A DNA stretch of 64,000 bases from Nitrosospira multiformis (GTDB lineage Bacteria > Pseudomonadota > Gammaproteobacteria > Burkholderiales > Nitrosomonadaceae): NCBI GenBank assembly GCA_017306155.1, contig JAFKJB010000006.1:113859-177858 (forward strand), read 5' to 3'. The notes beneath the pieces were generated by a model. It searched no databases and was not told where the DNA came from. It saw only the letters and a program-made list of their open reading frames with translations. This document shows positions 18,373-26,738 of this stretch, one piece after another. The position numbers were made by a program, and so were the translations under genes. Position 1 is the stretch's first letter, and each line of letters begins with the position of its first letter.

Positions 18373-19125
18373 TCACCCATTGATCGACAGGAGCTGGCTT
18401 GCCCGCTGGGCATTGCCTTCCGCGTTCTGCAACAGCTTCATATGCGTCTCGAACTGACGGGAAAGGGAAATCATGTCCACCATCGCCTCCACGACATTGA
18501 CGTTGCTCCCCTCCAGCGCACCATTGCTCAAGGTAACGTTTCCGTCCGCCTCCGCCTCGCCACCGCCGCTGAGCTGGAAGAGTCCATCGGGACCGCGAAC
18601 GAGTTGCGCCTCAGGCGGATCAACGAGCTTGATCCGGCCCACTGCAACAGCCAGATTGGGTTCGCTCGTCCCTGCTCCGGCCGGCACCGTGGAAACCGTG
18701 CCGTCGGTGCCTATGGTAACTTTCGCATTGGGCTGGATGGAAATCAGCCCGGTATCGCCCAGCACGTTCAATCCGTCGCGAGTCTGCAATACGCCATTGT
18801 TGCTGACATGAAGATCGCCATTGCGGGTATAAGCCTCGCTACCGTCCGCCAGCTGCACCGCGATCCACCCGGCTCCCTGTATTGCTACGTCAAGCTCACG
18901 TCCGGTATTCTGCACAGTGCCGGGGCGGAAATCCGCGCCAACGCTTGAATCCACCACGAATGCCCTGGTAGCGAGGGTATCGCTGAACACCGGCACGGCG
19001 CGCAGCGCATTTATCTCAGCCCGGTACCCGGGAGTGTTCGCGTTCGCCAGGTTGTGAGATACCCCAGCGTGCTGTCCCAGCGTGTGCTTGGCACCCGTCA
19101 TGGCAACATAAATCATGCGGTCCAT
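18373..19125 (-). CDS. flgF: Flagellar proximal rod protein FlgF
   Basis: FlgF is a minor rod component. The 250-residue product has the N-terminal MDRMIYVAMTGAKHTLGQHA and SHNLANANTPGYRAEINALR, and a C-terminal NVVEAMVDMISLSRQFETHM. It also has YTRNGDLHVSNNGVLQTRDG, the typical central strand-rich motif. It follows flgE by 30 bp in the flgBCDEF operon and has a clear GGAGTAAAT ribosome site. Confidence 0.96.
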   Translation of the reverse strand: MDRMIYVAMTGAKHTLGQHAGVSHNLANANTPGYRAEINALRAVPVFSDTLATRAFVVDSSVGADFRPGTVQNTGRELDVAIQGAGWIAVQLADGSEAYTRNGDLHVSNNGVLQTRDGLNVLGDTGLISIQPNAKVTIGTDGTVSTVPAGAGTSEPNLAVAVGRIKLVDPPEAQLVRGPDGLFQLSGGGEAEADGNVTLSNGALEGSNVNVVEAMVDMISLSRQFETHMKLLQNAEGNAQRASQLLSING

Positions 19126-19155
19126 ATTTACTCCAATGATTGCCTGCTAATCGGA

Positions 19156-20376
19156 TTACTTCAGATTCACTACTGTCTGAAGTATCTGATCCTGGGTCTT
19201 GATCGTCTGGGCATTGGCCTGGTAGACACGCTGGGCCGTAATCATATTGACGAGCTCGGAGGTAAGTTCCACGTTCGAATCCTCGACTGCGCCTGCCTGC
19301 AGCACACCCAGGCCGCCGGTATTCGGTGCGGCTACCAGCGCCGCGCCTGAAGCGGAAGTTTCTTTCCAGGCATTATCCCCGGCTGCCTGCAAACCCTGAG
19401 GGTTGGCAAAATTGGCCAGTGCGATCTGTCCCATGGAGAGAAATTTACCGTTGGAATAACGGCCGCTTACGATTCCATTTTCGCCGACAGAGAAACCAGT
19501 GAGCTGGCCGGACAGATATCCGTCCTGCGACAACGCATTGACACCGAAATTGGAACCAAATTGGGTCGTACCTGCGAAATCGACATCGAAAGCAAGGGGA
19601 TTGGCTCCGGTAGTGACGGGAGCCGTCACACTGAAGCTGCTGGAGCTCAAGGGGTCGAGATTACCGTTGGACAGGAAATTCAATGTGCCGATCGACGAAC
19701 CACCATTGAGGAGAGTGCCATTGTTGGCAGCGAACACATCCCAGCTGTTGGCTGCCGTCTTGACGAAATACGTTGATAATGGAGATGAATTGCCCAGGCT
19801 GTCATAGACTGAAAGCGAGGTTGAGCTTTGATAAGTCGCCGGATCCGCCGGATCGAAGGCGGCCGCACTCAACGGCGTTTCGCGCGAATCGAGATTGACC
19901 AAGGCCTTCACCCGCGTCGTGGTGGCAGGAGGCAGGTCCGCAGCGGAAAGCCTTAAATCGGTGGGCGTGCCGGAATTGATCTGCCCGGTTGAGTTGGCCA
20001 TATAGCCGGTAAGACGAAGGCCGCTGCTGTTGACGATATAACCATCCTTGTCCGGATGAAATTGACCGTTGCGCGAATAGCTGATCGTGCCCTGGTCGCT
20101 TAAGCGGTAGAAGCCCGCACCACTGATTGCGATATCGAATGGGTTGTTGGATACGGTAATACTTCCCTGGCTGAACTGCTGAGCAATTCCAGTCACCTTG
20201 ACACCCATGCCGGCCTGCATGCCCCCACCGCCCGACAGCGAACTGGCGAACATATCCGCAAACTGTGTCTGTGACTGCTTGAAGCCCACGGTATTCGTAT
20301 TGGCCACATTATTACCGATGACATCGAGGTTTTTCGATGCCGCATTCAAACCACTCAAACCCTGCTGAAAACTCAT
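19156..20376 (-). CDS. flgE: Flagellar hook protein FlgE
   Basis: The hook subunit, 406 residues, close to the enteric size. The N-terminus MSFQQGLSGLNAASKNLDVI and NNVANTNTVGFKQSQTQFAD and the C-terminus ELTSELVNMITAQRVYQANA are diagnostic. GAGFYRLSDQGTISYSRNGQ is the shared rod/hook motif. The middle is the variable surface-exposed domain. AGGGGAGGCGAAAAC precedes the ATG. It follows flgD, the hook-scaffold gene, after a 114-bp gap. Confidence 0.97.
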   Translation of the reverse strand: MSFQQGLSGLNAASKNLDVIGNNVANTNTVGFKQSQTQFADMFASSLSGGGGMQAGMGVKVTGIAQQFSQGSITVSNNPFDIAISGAGFYRLSDQGTISYSRNGQFHPDKDGYIVNSSGLRLTGYMANSTGQINSGTPTDLRLSAADLPPATTTRVKALVNLDSRETPLSAAAFDPADPATYQSSTSLSVYDSLGNSSPLSTYFVKTAANSWDVFAANNGTLLNGGSSIGTLNFLSNGNLDPLSSSSFSVTAPVTTGANPLAFDVDFAGTTQFGSNFGVNALSQDGYLSGQLTGFSVGENGIVSGRYSNGKFLSMGQIALANFANPQGLQAAGDNAWKETSASGAALVAAPNTGGLGVLQAGAVEDSNVELTSELVNMITAQRVYQANAQTIKTQDQILQTVVNLK

Positions 20377-20490
20377 GTTTTCGCCTCCCCTGCCTGCGCG
20401 TTAATACGGAATACCGTGATAAATGCCAAATGTCCTGTAGCCGAAACGGCTTTCTACCGCCTTCCTGACTCTTCCCTGCTCTTGAACAAC

Positions 20491-21171
20491 CTAGAAAATC
20501 TGCCGGATATCAGCCAGCCCAACCATTCCCAGCGCGCCGACATCCAGTTGTACACCTTGATTTCCCTGGGAGACGCCTTGAACGGTTGCTGCAGCCAATG
20601 CCTGTGCTTCCACCTTCTGGTCGCCGCGCTGCGCGGCAACGCTTATGCTGTAGCTCCCGTCTGCCGCCTGGCTGCCATCGCTCATCTTGCCATCCCATGC
20701 CAGTTCGAGGGATCCCGCCGCCCGCGGACCGAGGTTCATGACTTGAATCTCACGGCCAGCCGCGTCCTGTATTCTTACCTTCACCTCATCCGCAGGTTGC
20801 GTCAGCTCGATACCGAACCGCGCTGCCCCACCGGTCAGCTGTAAGGCAGAGCCGGGCACAAGCACTTCTCTTCCGATCATGCCGGCGGCTTGCAGCGATT
20901 GCCCGGCGGTAAAGCTGTCGGCAATGGCTTGGATGGTTGCATTAAGTTTCTCGACACCGTTCACGGTGCTGATTTGGGCAAGCTGTGTGGTGACTTGCGC
21001 GTTGTCGAGAGGATTGAGCGGGTCCTGGTTTTTCATTTGGGTAACCAGCAGCTTGAGAAACCGGTCCTGCAGGTCTTCTCCTGCCGGCTTGGCAGCGCTT
21101 CTGGTTCCATCATAGGCGGCAAATGGATTGTTTGCCGCCTGTGCAGATTGTGTATTCTGAATCGTGCTCAT
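20491..21171 (-). CDS. flgD: Flagellar hook-capping scaffold FlgD
   Basis: FlgD caps the growing hook and is lost on completion. The 226-residue product has the conserved N-terminal block DRFLKLLVTQMKNQDPLNPL followed by NAQVTTQLAQISTVNGVEKL, then a C-terminal beta-rich domain with LAWDGKMSDGSQAADGSYSI, the FLG-type tudor/FnIII region. It lies 9 bp after flgC, with AGGAAACCTTC as ribosome site. Confidence 0.96.
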   Translation of the reverse strand: MSTIQNTQSAQAANNPFAAYDGTRSAAKPAGEDLQDRFLKLLVTQMKNQDPLNPLDNAQVTTQLAQISTVNGVEKLNATIQAIADSFTAGQSLQAAGMIGREVLVPGSALQLTGGAARFGIELTQPADEVKVRIQDAAGREIQVMNLGPRAAGSLELAWDGKMSDGSQAADGSYSISVAAQRGDQKVEAQALAAATVQGVSQGNQGVQLDVGALGMVGLADIRQIF

Positions 21172-21180
21172 GAAGGTTTC

Positions 21181-21600
21181 CTATTGTCCGATCGTCAGGG
21201 TTTTCAGCAGTAATGTCTTCGCGGTATTCATCATGTCCACATTGTTCTGGTACGAGCGTGATGCGGAAATCATATCGACCATCTCTTCCACCACGTTTAC
21301 ATTCGGCATGGTGACAAACCCTTCCGGATTCGCCATCGGATGCGAAGGTTCGTATACCATCTTCATGGGAGACTGATTCTCGATTACTCCGGAAACCCTC
21401 ACGCCATGAGTACCGTTCGGGATACCGTTATCCCCTGTAGGCGAAGTGCTCATGAACACGACCTGCTTTGCCTTGTACGGCTGCCCATTGGAACTCGCCG
21501 CGCTGTCCGCGTTTGCCAGGTTGCTTGCAACCACATTGAGGCGCTGATTCTGGGCTGTCATGGCCGACCCGGCCACGGTAAAGATATTGAAAAGAGACAT
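21181..21600 (-). CDS. flgC: Flagellar proximal rod protein FlgC
   Basis: A 139-residue rod protein. N-terminal [20 protein letters not shown] and [20 protein letters not shown], then [29 protein letters not shown], and the C-terminal [20 protein letters not shown] are all family hallmarks. It follows flgB after 14 bp, with GGGAGAAAGC upstream of the ATG. Confidence 0.97.
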   Translation of the reverse strand: MSLFNIFTVAGSAMTAQNQRLNVVASNLANADSAASSNGQPYKAKQVVFMSTSPTGDNGIPNGTHGVRVSGVIENQSPMKMVYEPSHPMANPEGFVTMPNVNVVEEMVDMISASRSYQNNVDMMNTAKTLLLKTLTIGQ

Positions 21601-21614
21601 GTTCCGCTTTCTCC

Positions 21615-22019
21615 CTAACCCTGGATGGCAGTCCGCATCTGCCTGATCTGGTCGCTGATGAATGTGAGATTGGCCTCATAGTGAATGGCGTTATCGGCAA
21701 ACTGGTTGCGCTCCACATCCATATCGACCGTGTTCCCGTCCACACTGCCTTGTACGGCGGTCCTGTACAGCAATTGCTGCCCCGCCGCCACGCCTGTCCC
21801 TGCTGGAGAAGCAATATGATTCGGCGCACTGGTGACGAGGATGACGCCGCGCCTTCCGGTCAATGCGCCTTCCATCGCTTCCTTGAAGTTGATGTCGCGC
21901 GCCTTGTACTGGGGCGTATCCGCATTCGCAATGTTTGAAGCAATCAATTGCTGCCTGTGCGCCCGAAGATTGGCCGCATCCTGATAAAATCGAAAGGCAT
22001 GGTCAAGCTTATCGATCAC
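21615..22019 (-). CDS. flgB: Flagellar proximal rod protein FlgB
   Basis: A 134-residue rod protein beginning [20 protein letters not shown] and then [20 protein letters not shown], with C-terminal [21 protein letters not shown] start at GTG 22019 because AAGGGGGATTTCC lies just before it and the resulting N-terminus matches the family. An ATG at 22073 would add 18 unrelated residues and has no ribosome site. It is the first gene of the flgBCDEF operon and diverges from flgA. Confidence 0.93.
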   Translation of the reverse strand: MIDKLDHAFRFYQDAANLRAHRQQLIASNIANADTPQYKARDINFKEAMEGALTGRRGVILVTSAPNHIASPAGTGVAAGQQLLYRTAVQGSVDGNTVDMDVERNQFADNAIHYEANLTFISDQIRQMRTAIQG

Positions 22020-22391
22020 GGAAATCCCCCTTCTCGCAATTTCATTTCTGTTGATATGGATGAACGAAAACATCTTATTAGGGATGCAGGTTGTCCAAAA
22101 GCCGGATCAAAAGGGGATAAATCCCCTAAATCCTCTTATCCCGACTTTGAAATCAGATTCCGCAGCTGTTGCAGCTTCTGGATTCCCCTCTCTCCAATTG
22201 CCCGCGGATCCACTACGAACCCATTGCAGCAGCAATCACATAAGGAGGAAACAGGCGATTGCACAGTGATATCGTATATGGATACCTGTTCTGGATAATG
22301 TCCTGAATAGCGGAAAAAACACCCCTCATTTCCACCGCTACCCGGAACTCGCGCGCACTAGAATCCTGTAATCACGCACCGGAGCATTTTT
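22020..22391. other. flgB-flgA divergent control region
   Basis: A 372-bp gene-free interval that must contain promoters for both the flgB operon (leftward) and flgA (rightward). The one obvious structure is a 16-bp palindrome with 7-bp arms at 22112-22127. In other FlhDC bacteria this position holds a class 2 promoter with an FlhD4C2 box, but I cannot identify one by eye. Confidence 0.5.
22112..22127. repeat. Palindrome AGGGGAT-AA-ATCCCCT in the flgB-flgA gap
   Basis: Perfect 7-bp arms around a 2-bp centre, about 90 bp upstream of the flgB GTG. No T-run follows, so it is a candidate operator rather than a terminator. No protein can be assigned. Confidence 0.45.
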
Positions 22392-23150
22392 TTGAGAATC
22401 CATATGCCTGCCATCCATCTTCGATTACTATCCGGGTTATTGGCCTGTAGCCCGGGCCTGCTCATTCTCCTGCCCTTGATTCCTCTCTCGTCCGTTTCCG
22501 CAGCAGCCTCTGCCCCGGCAATTGCAAGGCAGGACCCACATGCTGTCCAACAGGCGGTTTTGAGCTTCCTGCAGATACAGTCGACCGGTCTTCCCGGCGA
22601 GGTAGAAATCACACCGGGACCGATCGATGCGCGGGTGGCGCTGCCGGCTTGCACCGCGCTTGAACCCTCCTTGCCGCCGGGCACCCGCCCCTGGGGAAAT
22701 ACAACCATCATGGTGCAGTGTACTGCCCCGCAATCCTGGACCATTTACGTCCGCGCTACTGTAAAAGTCATGGCTGACTATCTGGTAAGCGCCAAGCCGC
22801 TGAAGCAGGGCCATGTAATTGCCGCTTCAGACCTGACCAGCCGGAAAGGCGATCTCACCCAGCTTCCACCAGGTATCGTCACCGACTGGAATCAGGCAAT
22901 TGGCAGAACCTTGGGAGGCAGCCTCCCTTTCGGAAGTCCGCTGCGCCAGGATATGCTGCGCGCTCCCGCAGCCGTAATACCGAATCAGACTGTGAAGCTT
23001 GTCTCGAGCGGACGGGGGTTCAGTGTGAGCGCAGAAGGCAAAGCGCTTACCCATGCAACAGAGGGCCAGCCGGTAAAAGTTCGAAGCGCTTCGGGCACGG
23101 TTGTAAGCGGCATTGCCCGGGCAGGCGCCGTCGTCGAAGTAACTTATTGA
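22392..23150 (+). CDS. flgA: Flagellar P-ring assembly chaperone FlgA
   Basis: FlgA is a periplasmic chaperone for FlgI. The 252-residue precursor has a signal peptide (about residues 1-38, ending VSAAASA) and a C-terminal SAF-like domain: DYLVSAKPLKQGHVIAASDL, PFGSPLRQDMLRAP, VKLVSSGRGFSVSAEGKAL and a last VRSASGTVVSGIARAGAVVE. The start is read as TTG 22392, with GGAG eight bases upstream; ATG 22404 is the alternative. It is divergent from flgB, as in most bacteria. Confidence 0.95.
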   Translation: MRIHMPAIHLRLLSGLLACSPGLLILLPLIPLSSVSAAASAPAIARQDPHAVQQAVLSFLQIQSTGLPGEVEITPGPIDARVALPACTALEPSLPPGTRPWGNTTIMVQCTAPQSWTIYVRATVKVMADYLVSAKPLKQGHVIAASDLTSRKGDLTQLPPGIVTDWNQAIGRTLGGSLPFGSPLRQDMLRAPAAVIPNQTVKLVSSGRGFSVSAEGKALTHATEGQPVKVRSASGTVVSGIARAGAVVEVTY

Positions 23151-23279
23151 TTGCGGGAAACCGCGTATGAATTCAGCACTGCGGAGGGTTGCACACGCAG
23201 AAAATAAAAATCACCTTTACTCAGCGGTTTCCTGGGCTGCCGTTCTGCATTGAGAATCGGTAACTGAGCCTGATAAACC

Positions 23280-23306
23280 TCAAGTTTTTTCCGGGTTCTC
23301 CGTTAA
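23280..23306 (+). promoter_or_regulatory. Sigma-28 (FliA) promoter of flgMN
   Basis: TCAAGTTT, an 11-bp spacer (TTTCCGGGTTC) and TCCGTTAA match the FliA consensus at 7 of 8 positions in the -35 and 6 of 8 in the -10. It lies about 40 bp before the flgM start, inside the 198-bp gap after flgA. In enterics flgM also has a FliA-dependent promoter that feeds back on sigma-28. Confidence 0.8.
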
Positions 23307-23348
23307 ACTGTCTACAGTCAAATGCACTCAAACTGAGGAGACAAGCAA

Positions 23349-23678
23349 TTGAAAATAGAGAACTCAATCAAAACGGAGTCTGTCAAGCCGGTTAACGAGG
23401 GACAGCCGCCTCCCGGTAAATCGGGACAGCGTGCCACAGCAAATGCTGCCACCTCGGGTGCAAGCGGTGCAAGTAGCGCGAACAGCACAAGCGCCAGTAT
23501 TCAACTGAGTGGGCAGCTGCAAAATATCGAGAAAAATTTGTCGAAGGGTGAGGTTTTTGATGCTAAGCGGGTAGCAGAAATCAAACACGCCATCAGTGAA
23601 GGTCGTTTTACAGTCAACGCGGACAAAGTGGCTGACGGATTGCTTGATACTGTCCGTGACCTGATTCGCAGCAGATAG
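23349..23678 (+). CDS. flgM: Anti-sigma-28 factor FlgM
   Basis: FlgM holds FliA inactive until the hook is finished, then leaves through the flagellum. The 109-residue product has the disordered, Ser/Ala/Gly-rich N-terminal half expected of the family. Its C-terminal sigma-binding part has SIQLSGQLQNIEKNL, KRVAEIKHAISEGRFTV and NADKVADGLLDTVRDLI. The start is TTG 23349, with GAGGAGAC just before it. The weak TTG codon may help keep FlgM low. It is followed by flgN after 7 bp. Confidence 0.93.
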   Translation: MKIENSIKTESVKPVNEGQPPPGKSGQRATANAATSGASGASSANSTSASIQLSGQLQNIEKNLSKGEVFDAKRVAEIKHAISEGRFTVNADKVADGLLDTVRDLIRSR

Positions 23679-23685
23679 GGATAAA

Positions 23686-24162
23686 TTGAATAACACTGTT
23701 TTCGATCCCAATATCGGCATTGCTAACGAGCGCGATGCCATACGAGTGTTCATCGACGTGCTGCGCAGGGAGCAGCATGCCTTGCAACAGGCGGATGTGT
23801 CTGTGCTCTTGCCACTCGCAGCGGAAAAAGCGAGTCATGCCCAGCAACTTGCCGAGCTTACCCAGGCCCGCGAGCACTGGCTTGTGGTGCCTGCCTCCTT
23901 CGAAGATCAGGACACTATGGAACGCAGGCTGGCAGATCACCCCGCCGCAGCCATGGCCTGGCAGGAGTTGCTCCAGTTGACCAAAACTGCCCACCAGATA
24001 AACGAAATCAACGGTATTCTCGTGAACCAGCGCCTCCGCTATAACCAGCAAAGACTTTGTGCATTACAGGCTGCTGCCCGTGGCCTTCATGATAGTGGTC
24101 TTTATGGTTCTAACGGTCAGCCGCAGATATTTTCCGGCGGCCGCAGGCTTGGCGAGATCTAA
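23686..24162 (+). CDS. flgN: Flagellar export chaperone FlgN
   Basis: FlgN is the cytoplasmic chaperone for FlgK and FlgL. The 158-residue, mostly helical product has the loose family pattern: a helix with AIRVFIDVLRREQHALQQAD, then LPLAAEKASHAQQLAELTQA, and a long helix with ELLQLTKTAHQINEINGILV and RLRYNQQRLCALQ. The start is TTG 23686 with AGGGATAAA upstream. It is co-transcribed with flgM, as in enterics. Confidence 0.88.
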   Translation: MNNTVFDPNIGIANERDAIRVFIDVLRREQHALQQADVSVLLPLAAEKASHAQQLAELTQAREHWLVVPASFEDQDTMERRLADHPAAAMAWQELLQLTKTAHQINEINGILVNQRLRYNQQRLCALQAAARGLHDSGLYGSNGQPQIFSGGRRLGEI

Positions 24163-24225
24163 GGAATGCGGCTCCCCTTGTCGCATAACCGTTGCGCGGA
24201 TGGCTTGAGTTGGGCTGTTCCAGTT

Positions 24226-24256
24226 AGGCTACCTGAATAATGGGTAGCTTCTTTAC
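24226..24256 (+). terminator. Probable terminator after flgMN
   Basis: A short stem (GGCTACC paired with GGTAGCT, allowing one G-T), loop TGAATAATG, then CTTTA. It lies in the 154-bp convergent gap between flgN and motD. The stem and T-run are modest. Confidence 0.4.
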
Positions 24257-24316
24257 GCTGGTATGACGTTTGATAGCGCCTTGAATGCGGAGGATTTGAG
24301 TCCCCGCAGGAAAAAC

Positions 24317-25186
24317 TTATGCCAGTTTCTCTCGCCGAAAAAGGCAAGCGGTCCTCTCATAATCCGCTGCCATTGCGGACTCGGTTTCCTGTGACGCGTC
24401 CTCGAGATTATCGGACAACGGATTGTGTTCCGGATTGGAGAGAATCATGACGGTAACGCGTCGATTACGCGTGCGGCCATCTTCGGTATCGTTCGAATCT
24501 ACAGGCCGGTTCTCGCCATAACCCACGGCAGCCAGCCGTGCCGCTTCTACTCCGCTGCCGATGAGCAATCGAACCACACTGCTGGCCCGCACTGCTGATA
24601 ACTCCCAGTTGGAAGGAAACTTATCGGTGACGATCGGAATACTGTCCGTATGGCCTTCCACCTGGATAGGATAGTCGTTATCTTTCAGTACCTGCGCCAC
24701 CGCTTCAAGAACCCGGGCGGAGTTTTGTTCCAGGACTGCCTGCCCCGGCGCAAATAATACCCTGGCATTGATTTCCACAGCCAGCCCCCGGCTGCTCGGA
24801 ATCACCCTCACCTGACCGTTCTCGATGAGCGAGCTGAATGGCTGAAAGGCCGCCACGACATCCCTTGCGATAACTTCCATTGCTTCCTGCTGCCGGCGCT
24901 GCGCCTCAGCCAGGCGACGCACCTTTTTTATTGCCCGATCCTCTTCCGGGGACTCCTGGACAGGCGGCAAGGGCGCGGACTCAGGCGTGCTGAGCACGCT
25001 TCGATCCGACTGCGCACCGAGTGCGCTCACAAGCGAACCTGCCACTCGCTGGTATTTCCCTTCGTTCACCTGTGAAACCGCATACATCACGACAAACAGC
25101 GCAAGCAGCAGCGTGATGAAGTCGGCATAGGATACGAGCCACCGCTCGTGATTTTCACGCTCTTCCAGCTTGCGTTTGCGAGCCAT
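24317..25186 (-). CDS. motD: Flagellar motor stator protein MotD (MotB-like)
   Basis: A 289-residue stator B subunit. One N-terminal membrane helix carries the proton-binding Asp at residue 22 (SYADFITLLLALFVVMYAVS). The C-terminal OmpA/MotB peptidoglycan-binding domain has FAPGQAVLEQNSARVLEAVA, IQVEGHTDSIPI and NWELSAVRASSVVRLLI, then YGENRPVDSNDTEDGRTRNR. It pairs with MotC encoded just upstream. Together with motAB at 33-34.7 kb this gives two stator sets, as in Pseudomonas. Confidence 0.93.
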   Translation of the reverse strand: MARKRKLEERENHERWLVSYADFITLLLALFVVMYAVSQVNEGKYQRVAGSLVSALGAQSDRSVLSTPESAPLPPVQESPEEDRAIKKVRRLAEAQRRQQEAMEVIARDVVAAFQPFSSLIENGQVRVIPSSRGLAVEINARVLFAPGQAVLEQNSARVLEAVAQVLKDNDYPIQVEGHTDSIPIVTDKFPSNWELSAVRASSVVRLLIGSGVEAARLAAVGYGENRPVDSNDTEDGRTRNRRVTVMILSNPEHNPLSDNLEDASQETESAMAADYERTACLFRREKLA

Positions 25187-25276
25187 ATCAATTGAACGCC
25201 TGACTATTCATTAAGGATTTCCCGTTTTATTCCTCTGTCCATAACGCTGAGCGGCATTCATTCGAACAGAAGGTTG

Positions 25277-26017
25277 TCATACAACATATCCCTTCAGCCG
25301 TTCCGCGATAAGCCGTGGATTCTCGCCCTTTGCAATTCCTACCAGGCCATCGACCAGCATGTCCCGCAGCAATACCTGGCGGGCAATGAGGGTCTTCAGC
25401 TTGTTTGCAATAGGTAAAAATGCAAGATTTGCCAGTCCCACGCCGTAAATGGTCGCAACGAATGCGACTGCGATACCCGCCCCAAGGTCGGCAGGATTGG
25501 ACAGGTTCTCCATTACCTGGATCAACCCCATCACCGCTCCAAGAATGCCGATAGTCGGCGCATAACCTCCGGCTGCTTCCCACACCTTGGCGCCCTGGTG
25601 GTGGAGATCCTCGAAAGTCTCGATCTCCACTTCCAGCACGCGCTGCAACACCTTGGGTTCGGTTCCGTCCACCACCATCTGCAGTCCTTTTCTCACGAAA
25701 GGATCGTCGATGCCTTCAACATGATTATCGAGTGCCAGCAAACCCTCCTTGCGCGCAGCGGCGCTCCAGGTTGCGATATGCTGTACTACCGCCTCGGGGT
25801 TGAGCACTGGCGGAACAAATATCCAGCGGCTCATTTTCATGGCAAGTACAAACTGGCGGACCGGACTTTGCAGCAGAACGGCTCCCAGCGTCCCGCCCAG
25901 CACGACTACGAGCGAAGTAACCTGAATGAGCGATGCGTGGTGTCCCCCTTCGAGCACTTGCCCGCCAAAAACAGCAACCAGCGCAATACCGATACCGATT
26001 ATGCTATTGAAGTCCAT
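25277..26017 (-). CDS. motC: Flagellar motor stator protein MotC (MotA-like)
   Basis: A 246-residue stator A subunit with four predicted membrane segments: near residues 5-22, 32-50, 148-170 and 180-205. The conserved end segments contain GGYAPTIGILGAVMGLIQVM and LGAGIAVAFVATIYGVGLAN. The cytoplasmic loop has KEGLLALDNHVEGI, the region that contacts FliG. ATG 26017 is preferred over 26023 because AAGGAATGCGC fits it. The gene overlaps the end of fliA, so fliA-motC-motD look like one operon. Confidence 0.94.
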   Translation of the reverse strand: MDFNSIIGIGIALVAVFGGQVLEGGHHASLIQVTSLVVVLGGTLGAVLLQSPVRQFVLAMKMSRWIFVPPVLNPEAVVQHIATWSAAARKEGLLALDNHVEGIDDPFVRKGLQMVVDGTEPKVLQRVLEVEIETFEDLHHQGAKVWEAAGGYAPTIGILGAVMGLIQVMENLSNPADLGAGIAVAFVATIYGVGLANLAFLPIANKLKTLIARQVLLRDMLVDGLVGIAKGENPRLIAERLKGYVV

Positions 26018-26727
26018 GCGCATTCCTTGAGTCGCACGCGTAGCCGGGCAACAGCCTGGCTATGAATTTGACATATTCTTGATTCGGAGACACCCAAAAC
26101 AGCGCCGATTTCCTTGAAATTCAGTTCCTGCTCGTAGTACAGCCCCATCAGCGTTTTTTCGCGTTCAGGCAGGGTTTCTATCGCGTCGATCAAAACCTGG
26201 CGCAAATCGCCGTCGAGCAGAGCCGCCAGCGGGTCAGCAGTACTGCCGGCGCAGTTGCGCTCCAGAAAATCGTCGTCCTCATCGTCCGAAAAATCCTCAT
26301 AATGGATAAGCTGGGTTCCTCTTGCTTCAAACAGCATCTGCTGGTAATTTTCGATCGACACGCCGAGTTCTTCGGCGATCTGCCGCTCCGAAGGGGAGCG
26401 GCCAAAACGTTGCTGCAACGTATGGATAGCGCCCTCGATCTGGCGCATGGCCCTTCGGACTCCTCGCGGAAGCCAGTCCAGCTGGCGCAGTTCGTCGAGC
26501 ATGGCGCCGCGAATGCGTTGCTGCGCATACGTCTCGAATTGTGCGCCGGGTATCTCCTCATACCGGTTCAACGCTTCCATCAGGCCGATCATTCCGACCT
26601 GTATCAGGTCGTCTGCTTCCACGCTGACAGGCAACCTCGCCATCATGTGATTGGCGATCCGCTTTACAAGCGGAGTAAACTCCACGATCTGCTGCTGTTT
26701 ATCGATTGTGCCGGCCGAAGTGTACAT
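25999..26727 (-). CDS. fliA: RNA polymerase sigma-28 factor FliA
   Basis: The flagellar late-gene sigma factor, 242 residues. Region 2 has VKRIANHMMARLPVSVEADD, QVGMIGLMEALNRYE and FETYAQQRIRGAMLDELRQL. Region 3 has RSPSERQIAEELGVSIENYQ. Region 4 has LPEREKTLMGLYYEQELNFK and EIGAVLGVSESRICQIHSQA, the helix-turn-helix that reads the -35 box. ATG 26727 gives the normal N-terminus (MYTSAGTIDK) and has GTGAGGAAC upstream. Its predicted targets here are fliC, flgKL and flgMN. Confidence 0.97.
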   Translation of the reverse strand: MYTSAGTIDKQQQIVEFTPLVKRIANHMMARLPVSVEADDLIQVGMIGLMEALNRYEEIPGAQFETYAQQRIRGAMLDELRQLDWLPRGVRRAMRQIEGAIHTLQQRFGRSPSERQIAEELGVSIENYQQMLFEARGTQLIHYEDFSDDEDDDFLERNCAGSTADPLAALLDGDLRQVLIDAIETLPEREKTLMGLYYEQELNFKEIGAVLGVSESRICQIHSQAVARLRVRLKECAWTSIA

Positions 26728-26738
26728 GCTGTTCCTCA

